A DNA stretch of 64,000 nucleotides, taken from Phymorhynchus buccinoides. Taxonomy: Eukaryota > Mollusca > Gastropoda > Neogastropoda > Raphitomidae. Where the stretch lies: contig CM065686.1 of the NCBI GenBank assembly GCA_017654935.2, forward strand, positions 27,412,591-27,476,590. Direction: 5' to 3'. The translations under genes were made by a program, and so were the position numbers. Numbering within the stretch: the first letter of the stretch is position 1; the number at the start of each line of letters is the position of its first letter. Below, piece by piece: positions 58,038 through 64,000 of the stretch. Below the pieces are notes generated by a model. That model saw only the letters and a list, made by a program, of their open reading frames with translations. It was not told where the DNA came from and ran no database searches.

Positions 58038-60389
58038 ATGGCCACTTCTGGCTCAAACTCGAATGTTTCTCCTAAAGTTCAGGTTGACCCCGTGGTCCAT
58101 TCTCCTCTTCCTAGGGACGAAGCAGGCCGTTTCCGTTCTAAGGAATCTTCGGATAAATCCATCCGTTCAGTTTCTCACAAATCGAGGTCCAAGCACTCGA
58201 AGTCTCAGCGCTCTCATTCTCAGTCTTCACCGTGTGGGCCTCCTAGGCCCTCTTCGGTCCCAGTGTTGTCGGGTTTCACATTCTCACCACCGAAGTGTAA
58301 GGCCTCTCGGCCAGATTCGTCTTTAGGTCCGGTTGTGCCTTTCTGTTCAGACAGGAGGCCTCTCTCCACCAAGGCCACCACCTCTACCCGGGCTTCGACT
58401 TCAACTTCGTGGGATAAGTCGCAGCCGCGCATGTCTGTCGCCCCGAGTGGCAAGTTTGCACTCGGGGGCCCGCCTAGTCTCCCCACCCCTTTCGAGGGAG
58501 GGCGAAGGAGGTCCCCTTCCGACCATAGGTCGAGGTCTTACGACTGGGGCCTCGGGCAGACATCCCGGTGTCTCGAAGGGAACTCGAGCCCGGAAGGCCG
58601 TAGGCCTCTCGACACCTCCCCGGCCGGGGAGCCCGAGGCCTACCGGCTAACACCCCCTCGTCGTCGGAAAGTCTCCGACGGCGTGAAGGGTGCCTCTCAT
58701 GGACGCTTCGCCCTGGCCGCGGGCCTCTGTCCGAGAGGTTCTCCCGGTGATCCCCCCAATGGTGGGGACACCGGTCGAGTCTATTCCAGGCCTGGAGGCC
58801 CTACACCTCGGCTCCGGATGGACCCGGAGCCGGTGGACGAAGGCCTCCCCGCCAGTGCAGCCTATCGCCGTTCGGGCCACCGTAGCCCCCGGTCGGCCGA
58901 CCGTGGTGGCAAGCGGCCCCGCTCGGCCTCTCCGTCTCCCTCGGGCCTCCCCCACCGGGCCTCCCTCAGGCCCGGGCCTCCCTCGGTAGGAGGCCTCGGG
59001 GGCCATGGCCTAGTAGGCCGCGGCCTCCCCGGCACTCCAGGCCGCGGACAGGATGGGCCTCCCCCGGCGGGTCACCGGGGAGGCCTCGGCCTCCCTGGCT
59101 CCCCGGGCCGCGGGCAGGATGGAGCCCTCTCCCCACAGTCTTCCGTTGGCGAACCAGATCTAGGCCTCTCTCGGCCGGGTTCACCCATGAACCACGGATC
59201 CTCGGAGGCTTCTTTGTCTCCGACACGTTCTCCTCCGGCATTTGACGAACGTCTTCTCAAAGCCATCAGGGAATCTTTTCGCAATCTTCCTCCTCCAGCT
59301 TCACCCGTCGACCCTCCAGTTGTGCGGGACTCTTCCAACCAGGCCCTCCTGGACGTGATCGGCGGGGCGTGCCCGGATGTGGTCCGCCTCTCCGCTCCCG
59401 TCTCGGCCTCGGCCACAGGCCAGTCGGCTGGCTCTTTCCAGCAAGGGAAAGACCATCTTTTCCTTCAGCCTCCCTCCTGCCTCCAGGAGTCTATTCTCCG
59501 GGCGGAGGAATCGTTGCGTACAGGAAGGCTGATGGACGACAGGCGCTTCGCTCAAGGCCACTCTGTGCGCAGTCGCGAAGAGTCTTCGTCCTCCGGCTCT
59601 TTCTTGGTTCCCCAGTTCCGGACGGTTCTGGGTCTCCATGACGACTATCTCCCTTTCGCCCGTTTCTCAAAACCCTCGGGGGTAGAGAGTGACAGACTCA
59701 AGTGTTCGGAAGGATGTCACTCTTTCACCCTCAAGGCCTCCTCCTTCAGGACCCTCGAAGTAGCTCTTTCGGACGCTCTCAAAGGCTGCGGGGTCGCGAG
59801 TTCTCTCGCTCAAACCGCTTCGGACTCCTTGGGGAGCTCTGCTCCCTCTCGGTCCCCGATGGACTTTCGCTTGTTCGAGCAAGTCGACGAACCGGCTGTG
59901 GGAGTCTCTCTCGCCGCGCTCGGTGAGGCTCTCCAGAGTCTTACGGATGTCCTCGCCTCCCTCAAGGTCCAAACCTCCGCGATCGCAAGGGACAGCTTTC
60001 TCGCGAAGGCAAAAACCCTCTCGGCAAGGGAGAAAGAGCAACTCCGTTCCCTTCCTCTTCCCCTTTCGGGCCTCTTCGGGGAGGAAGCTCTCGGCTCGGT
60101 GATCAAGCTGTCTTCGGAGCGTAAGGCTCAGGACGGCCACGAGGCCATGTTGGCTCTGCTCGTCAAGCAGGCCAGGCAGAGCTCGGAATCGCACTCTGCT
60201 CGGTTCAGGCCAGGGGGTCGGTCCCTGGAGCGCAGAAAGCGCTCAATCTTCCCGAGGACTCAGGACTCCAAGTCCTCTCAGTACGTGGCTAGGCACACGG
60301 GAGGTCACCGTCCTTACCGCCCTCGCAACCCCTCTACGAGGGGCTCTTCCCGACCGGCCGGCGGGAAGCCGCAACAGTCTTTTCGGTAG
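58038..60389 (+). CDS. DIRS ORF1 (gag-like protein, 783 aa)
   Basis: ATG at 58038 (MATSGSNSNVSPKVQVDPVV) is chosen over the in-frame ATG at 57969 because sequence before it is not gag-like; the upstream one cannot be excluded. The N-terminal 150 residues are Ser/Arg/Pro-rich (SRSKHSKSQRSHSQSS). Residues of about 170-390 are Gly/Pro/Arg-rich, with a doubled GLPGTPGRGQDG / GLPGSPGRGQDG motif. The C-terminal half is more ordered, with FDERLLKAIRESFRNLPPPA, FRTVLGLHDDYLPFARFS and LSAREKEQLRSLPLPLSGLF, and ends in a basic tail (SLERRKRS ... RPYRPRNPSTRGSSRP). DIRS ORF1 proteins are presumed nucleocapsid proteins that bind element RNA. No zinc knuckle is visible. GC content is about 60 percent or more, far above the host introns. 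Confidence 0.8.
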   Translation: MATSGSNSNVSPKVQVDPVVHSPLPRDEAGRFRSKESSDKSIRSVSHKSRSKHSKSQRSHSQSSPCGPPRPSSVPVLSGFTFSPPKCKASRPDSSLGPVVPFCSDRRPLSTKATTSTRASTSTSWDKSQPRMSVAPSGKFALGGPPSLPTPFEGGRRRSPSDHRSRSYDWGLGQTSRCLEGNSSPEGRRPLDTSPAGEPEAYRLTPPRRRKVSDGVKGASHGRFALAAGLCPRGSPGDPPNGGDTGRVYSRPGGPTPRLRMDPEPVDEGLPASAAYRRSGHRSPRSADRGGKRPRSASPSPSGLPHRASLRPGPPSVGGLGGHGLVGRGLPGTPGRGQDGPPPAGHRGGLGLPGSPGRGQDGALSPQSSVGEPDLGLSRPGSPMNHGSSEASLSPTRSPPAFDERLLKAIRESFRNLPPPASPVDPPVVRDSSNQALLDVIGGACPDVVRLSAPVSASATGQSAGSFQQGKDHLFLQPPSCLQESILRAEESLRTGRLMDDRRFAQGHSVRSREESSSSGSFLVPQFRTVLGLHDDYLPFARFSKPSGVESDRLKCSEGCHSFTLKASSFRTLEVALSDALKGCGVASSLAQTASDSLGSSAPSRSPMDFRLFEQVDEPAVGVSLAALGEALQSLTDVLASLKVQTSAIARDSFLAKAKTLSAREKEQLRSLPLPLSGLFGEEALGSVIKLSSERKAQDGHEAMLALLVKQARQSSESHSARFRPGGRSLERRKRSIFPRTQDSKSSQYVARHTGGHRPYRPRNPSTRGSSRPAGGKPQQSFR

Positions 60390-62299
60390 AGCCCGCGCGC
60401 TGCCGGGAACCGGCAGGCGTCGTGGCGTCCAGCGTGGATGCCCTGTCTCAGGCGTATCCCGCTTGGCGCTCGCTTGTCGACAACGCCTGGATTCTCGGCG
60501 TCGTGCGGGAAGGGTATCGGTTCCCCTTCGAGCTAGAACCGCCACTCTCGGCAAAACCGATCGCTTTCTCCCCCCCGGCAGACCCAGTACGGTTGGCGAT
60601 ACTGCAACAGGAAGTCGACTCTCTGGTCGTCAAGGGCGCAGTCTCCCGGGTCCCTCTTCCAGGACCCGGTTTCTACTCGCGTCTCTTCACGGTCACGAAG
60701 AAGTCGGGCGGTTACCGCCCTGTTCTGGATCTGTCTCCGCTGAACAAGTTTCTTCACAAAACCAGGTTCAAGATGGAAACTCCGTCCACGGTCCGTTCGT
60801 TCATACGTCCAGGGGACTGGGCAACCTCAGTGGACTTGCAAGACGCTTACTTCCATCTGTCCATCCACCCTTCCCGCAGAAAGTTTCTCCGCTTCGTCTG
60901 GAAGGGAGAAACTTTCCAATTCAACGCCCTACCGTTCGGTCTCTCTCTGGCCCCCTGGATCTTCACCAAGGTGACCAGAGAGCTGGCCGCTCTGGCCCGC
61001 TCGCAGGGGCTGCGGTTAAAGGTCTTTCTCGACGACTGGCTTTTACTCGCATCCTCTCGCGCTCTCTCGCTCGACCACACCCGAGTTCTTGCGGACCTCT
61101 CGCTTCGGCTGGGGTTCCGCATCAACTCCAAGAAGTCAGATCTGACCCCCTCTCAGACCTTCACCTATCTCGGCATGTGCTTCGACACCGTGAACTTTAC
61201 GGTCACGGCGTCCGAGGGCAGGCTTTCAGCCATTGTCAGTCTCGTGGCCGACCTCTCAGAGGCGAAGTCGGCCACGTTTCGCCGACTCCTCAGCCTTTTG
61301 GGCCTCATGGAGTCGGTAGCGGAGCTCCTCCCGTTGGGCAGAGTGCGCAAAAGGCCACTGCAACGGGAGTTGACGGCGCGCATCCTGGACCCATCCCACT
61401 TCGACCAGCAGGTCGCGTTGGGGGATTGGTTTCGGAAGGCGGTCATGGCTTGGACCGACCCGTGTTGGATGAACAGCATGGTCCCAATCAGTCGTTTGGG
61501 TTCCCAGCTGTTCATCCACACGGATGCCTCCCTAAGCGGGTGGGGAGCCCATATGGAGACGGAAGAAACCTCGGGCGTGTGGACAGAGCCACAAACACGT
61601 CTCCATATCAACTGGCTCGAGTTGGAAGCCATCCGGCTGGCCCTGATCCACTTTCTCCCCGCGATTCGGGGAAAGGAGGTCACGGTCTGCGGAGACAACT
61701 CGACCAGCTTGGCGTACCTCCGTCGTCAGGGGGGCACCCGCTCAGCCTCCCTGTCTCTGACGGCGGAGGACACTCTGGTTTGGGCCGACAGCCACGGGAT
61801 CTCCCTGTCAGTGGAGTTTGTCCCGGGAAAACTCAATGTTCTGGCGGACCAACTCAGCCGCTCTCATCAGGTGCTTCAAACGGAGTGGACGATTGCGCAT
61901 CGGGCCTTGACCCCAGTCTGGAGACGCTGGGGCAAGCCCATGGTGGATCTCTTTGCCACGAGGTACAGCAATCGTCTACCTCTGTACGTGTCCCCAGTCA
62001 GGGACCCTCAGGCCTTGGCCCGCAACGCCTTTGCGATGTCTTGGTCGGGGATGTCGGTTTACGCCTACCCCCCGACTGCGTTGCTCACGAAAGTCTTGGC
62101 CAAGTGCCTCCTGGAAAGACCAGACATGATCCTCGTCGCGCCCCATTGGCCGACTCAACACTGGTTTCCAGAACTGCTGGCTCTGGCCAGGGACGGCCCC
62201 CTCATGCTGGGGCTCACACCCAAGACCCTCCTCCAGCCAAGGAGCGGTCTAGGCCATCCAAACCCTTTCAGGCTAAACCTGGCCGCATCGAAACTATAA
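60293..62299 (+). CDS. DIRS reverse transcriptase / RNase H (ORF2)
   Basis: Open from just after a TAG at 60290 to 62299, in the -1 frame relative to ORF1 and overlapping it by 97 bp. RT motifs in order: YSRLFTVTKKSGGYRPVLDL, ATSVDLQDAYFHLSIHPSRR (motif A aspartate), FNALPFGLSLAPWIFTKVTR (motif B), VFLDDWLLLAS (motif C F-L-D-D at 61025) and FTYLGMCFDT. RNase H: IHTDASLSGWGAHM, NWLELEAIRLAL, VCGDNSTSLAYL and LNVLADQLSRS, giving D-E-D-D. The C-terminal MVDLFATRYSNRLPLYVSPV with AFAMSWSGMSVYAYPPTALL is typical of DIRS pol downstream of RNase H. There is no ATG before motif A (first Met is in FKMETPS), so translation probably depends on ORF1 (frameshift) or another non-standard route. Confidence 0.93.
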   Translation, partial: AHGRSPSLPPSQPLYEGLFPTGRREAATVFSVEPARCREPAGVVASSVDALSQAYPAWRSLVDNAWILGVVREGYRFPFELEPPLSAKPIAFSPPADPVRLAILQQEVDSLVVKGAVSRVPLPGPGFYSRLFTVTKKSGGYRPVLDLSPLNKFLHKTRFKMETPSTVRSFIRPGDWATSVDLQDAYFHLSIHPSRRKFLRFVWKGETFQFNALPFGLSLAPWIFTKVTRELAALARSQGLRLKVFLDDWLLLASSRALSLDHTRVLADLSLRLGFRINSKKSDLTPSQTFTYLGMCFDTVNFTVTASEGRLSAIVSLVADLSEAKSATFRRLLSLLGLMESVAELLPLGRVRKRPLQRELTARILDPSHFDQQVALGDWFRKAVMAWTDPCWMNSMVPISRLGSQLFIHTDASLSGWGAHMETEETSGVWTEPQTRLHINWLELEAIRLALIHFLPAIRGKEVTVCGDNSTSLAYLRRQGGTRSASLSLTAEDTLVWADSHGISLSVEFVPGKLNVLADQLSRSHQVLQTEWTIAHRALTPVWRRWGKPMVDLFATRYSNRLPLYVSPVRDPQALARNAFAMSWSGMSVYAYPPTALLTKVLAKCLLERPDMILVAPHWPTQHWFPELLALARDGPLMLGLTPKTLLQPRSGLGHPNPFRLNLAASKL

Positions 62300-63363
62300 A
62301 ACTCGGTTTCCGGCGACAGGGCTTCTCTTCGAGAACCGTGGAACTTCTGCTGACCTCTCGGCGCCAATCCACCAATGCCTTGTACGATTTGCGCTGGAAG
62401 GCATGGTTCTCTTTCTGCGCGCGCAAGAAATTTGACGCGCTGCGCCCTTCCACAGTCCAGTTTGTGGAGTTCTTGTCACATCTGCACAGAACTAAGGGCC
62501 TCTCTGCTCAGACCCTTTCTGGCTACAGGGCCTCTCTCATCAACACCATTTCGTTAGCTTTGGGTTTTGACCGAACCTCTAAGCTTTCCGCTCCGCAGGT
62601 TTCCCACTTCCTGGACGCGGTGCGTTTACGGGCCCCGGCGAGGACTGTCCGGGTCCCTCAGTGGGACGTGTTTCTTGTGTTGAATTATTTAAGGGATCGT
62701 TGTGAACCTCTCTCTTCCCTTTCCCTCAAAGTCCTCACTCTCAAGACGGTTTTCTTGATTGCTTTGGCATCGACCAGACGGGTCAGTGGCCTCCACGCCC
62801 TTAGCGGACTCCCCAGGGACGTGGAGTTCTCCGGGGATTTTTCGTCGGTTTCTCTTTGCTTTCTGCCCGAGTTCAGGGCCAAAAATCAACCCGGCGATGT
62901 CGAGTCACCTCTTCTCTCCATCCCCAGTCTTAGGACTATCCTCTGTCCGGATGACGCCGACCGCTTCCTTTGTCCGGTCCGCGCCCTCAGGTCCTATCTC
63001 TCCAGAACCAAGGGTTTTAGGGGTTCTAGGAGGAGACTGTTTCTCTCTATCAACCCTAAGTACACTAAGGACGTTTCAAAGAACACGGTTGCTAGATGGT
63101 TGCTAGACTGTATCAAGCTTTCCTATTCTCAGTCTCCAGTTAGCCTGCCATCTGGCTCTGTCAGGGTCCACGAGCTCCGCGCAATCAGCGCCTCGCTCGC
63201 TCTGGTTAAGGGGGTGCCCATGGTTAAAATAATGTCATCCGCTTACTGGAGGTCGCTCAACACCTTCCTCAGCTTCTACCTGCGGGACATCTCCACGCAG
63301 CACGACGACGACTCCTTCACGATCAAGAAGGTAGTTGTCGCCCAGACCTCCGTCTCCCTCTAA
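62221..63363 (+). CDS. DIRS tyrosine recombinase (ORF3)
   Basis: Frame is -1 relative to ORF2; the part shown is about 380 codons ending at TAA 63361-63363 and overlaps the end of ORF2 by 79 bp. The frame stays open far upstream, but recombinase homology starts near RIETIKLGFRRQGFSSRTVE (62284). Core-binding domain: LYDLRWKAWFSFCARKKFDA, VEFLSHL and LSAQTLSGYRASLINT. Catalytic domain: LIALASTRRVSGLHALSG (Arg I, 62776-62781), VRVHELRAISASLAL (H-x-x-R, His codon 63169) and WRSLNTFLSFYLRDIS (nucleophilic Tyr, codon 63277). It would integrate the circular DNA intermediate. No ATG lies between the upstream stop-free region and the core that would give an obvious start. Confidence 0.92.
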   Translation, partial: QDPPPAKERSRPSKPFQAKPGRIETIKLGFRRQGFSSRTVELLLTSRRQSTNALYDLRWKAWFSFCARKKFDALRPSTVQFVEFLSHLHRTKGLSAQTLSGYRASLINTISLALGFDRTSKLSAPQVSHFLDAVRLRAPARTVRVPQWDVFLVLNYLRDRCEPLSSLSLKVLTLKTVFLIALASTRRVSGLHALSGLPRDVEFSGDFSSVSLCFLPEFRAKNQPGDVESPLLSIPSLRTILCPDDADRFLCPVRALRSYLSRTKGFRGSRRRLFLSINPKYTKDVSKNTVARWLLDCIKLSYSQSPVSLPSGSVRVHELRAISASLALVKGVPMVKIMSSAYWRSLNTFLSFYLRDISTQHDDDSFTIKKVVVAQTSVSL

Positions 63364-63650
63364 AACCAGTGAGTACGGGGACAAGCTCCCATCAGCCACC
63401 CCCTATGTTGTTTTTTAGTGGGTATATCATTGCAATGATGTTTTGGGGCAATATTGGGGCACACACACCCCACCCCCCCTTTTTCCCCAACTCTTTTGCC
63501 TAGGATTACCTAGTTGTCTAAGAGGAAAAAAGGGAGTACAGGGGTTCTGTTTTTCAGAAGAGTGTTCGTGGGAAAAAAGCTCCCAGGTTCTTGCTCTCAC
63601 TCTGTGGTTTGGGGGTATTGAAGCATCTACCCTCCTCCACTTTGGTAATC
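63364..63650 (+). other. DIRS 3' untranslated region
   Basis: Between the recombinase stop and the ICR. It holds a C-rich tract (CACACCCCACCCCCCCTTTT near 63463-63482) and no coding signature. Confidence 0.6.
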
Positions 63651-63754
63651 TGCAATTGTTTCAGGTGTTGGTACAGTATGGTTAAAGTAGATTGGTGGAT
63701 TTTTATTAATCCCTACTATCTATTTAACTTAATACTTACCAACACCTGAAACAA
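63651..63754. repeat. DIRS internal complementary region (ICR)
   Basis: 63651-63695 is the exact reverse complement of the left terminus 57608-57652, and 63724-63754 is the exact reverse complement of the last 31 bases of the window (63970-64000). 28 bases (63696-63723) join them. This is the ICR architecture of DIRS1, where the ICR is complementary to the two ends brought together and templates closure of the circle. Confidence 0.92.
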
Positions 63755-63812
63755 ACGAGGTACCCTCCCTTGTATCCTCCCTCACTAATAAAGATGCTTC
63801 CTGTAAAATTGC

Positions 63813-63987
63813 GTAATGGCGGAAGTAGGCGCTCATTGGCCTAGCCACTGCTAGACCGGTAAGGGGGGATCACTCCCGCCCCACATCCGGCTAGGGGTCA
63901 AGGCCAGATGCCTACTTTCGTTTTTCTATGTGCTATGGTATAGCTCCAGGTCGCTTAACGCTAATGCAATTGTTTCAGGTGTTGGTA
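63813..63987. repeat. DIRS right inverted terminal repeat (175 bp)
   Basis: Complement of 57630-57804 without a visible difference. The remaining 13 bases to 64000 belong to the right-end-specific sequence repeated in the ICR. Confidence 0.93.
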
Positions 63988-64000
63988 AGTATTAAGTTAA

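Larger units (their letters stand above)
57608..64000 (+). mobile_element. DIRS-like tyrosine-recombinase retrotransposon, near-complete
   Basis: Order: left terminus and inverted repeat (57608-57804), gag-like ORF1, RT/RNase H ORF2, tyrosine recombinase ORF3, internal complementary region (63651-63754), right inverted repeat (63813-63987) and right end running off the window. Inverted rather than direct terminal repeats, a tyrosine recombinase in place of a DDE integrase, overlapping ORFs and an ICR complementary to both ends define the DIRS order. All three ORFs are open and the terminal repeats show no difference by eye, so the copy may be intact. DIRS elements are thought to integrate a circular intermediate by recombinase without target duplication. 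Confidence 0.93.

Noticed and set aside
58220..60194. Antisense ORFs of 88-175 codons under DIRS ORF1
   Set aside because: GC-rich codon bias leaves the complementary frames open; no start context or homology, and the sense frame has gag-like organisation.
60463..62220. N-terminal ~585 residues of the 966-codon frame as a real protein
   Set aside because: It lies wholly under RT/RNase H, begins at a TTG not an ATG, and shows no domain; only the recombinase end is supported.

Overview
The window looks like intronic and intergenic DNA from an invertebrate animal. I suspect a mollusc, probably a gastropod, but the sequence alone does not prove this. The grounds are widely spaced GT-AG exons of a metazoan membrane adenylyl cyclase, long AT-rich introns packed with (CA)n, (CT)n and poly-G/C tracts, and a mix of LINE, DIRS, Tc1, pogo/Tigger, piggyBac-like and hAT-like elements.

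The only host gene I can support is a transmembrane adenylyl cyclase on the + strand. Seven exons (15829-16107, 17372-17521, 20581-20702, 33516-33755, 38700-38858, 53580-53715, 55819-55910) join in frame. They encode part of the first membrane domain, the signalling helix, the complete C1a catalytic domain and the start of the C1b linker. The 5' end (N-terminus, first helices) and 3' end (second membrane cassette, C2) are outside the window. The sequence is most like the AC5/AC6 and AC1/AC8 groups; I do not assign a subtype firmly. The gene carries decayed copies of its own exons: seven tandem partial copies of the first visible exon lie immediately upstream of it, and three relics of the C1a exon at 38700 lie in the following intron.

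Layout: 1-15.1 kb is upstream (or an earlier intron). It holds LINE fragments, a 946-bp pogo-like MITE and, on the minus strand at 5.3-10.5 kb, a 5'-truncated I-group non-LTR retrotransposon (gag with zinc knuckles, endonuclease, RT, RNase H) with several breaks. From 15.1 to 55.9 kb the cyclase exons alternate with introns. These contain a hAT-type zinc-finger scrap joined to an RNase H-bearing LINE (17.7-19.0 kb), an array of MITE ends (19.0-20.3 kb), inverted foldback repeats (22.5 and 23.9 kb), a Tc1-like transposon split by a palindromic element (30.5-33.1 kb), four TTAA-flanked MITEs, a Tigger-like MITE (42.4 kb), a LINE lying inside a (CT)n tract (44.0-45.3 kb), segmental duplications and a GC-rich tandem repeat (47-52 kb), and a 1.3-kb 28-bp minisatellite just before the exon at 53580.

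From 57.6 kb to the last base lies an almost complete, apparently intact DIRS-like tyrosine-recombinase retrotransposon. It has 175-bp inverted terminal repeats without a visible difference, gag-like ORF1, RT/RNase H ORF2, tyrosine recombinase ORF3, and an internal complementary region matching both termini. It is inserted at the end of a LINE endonuclease fragment. It is probably the youngest element here, and the window stops a few tens of bases before its expected end.
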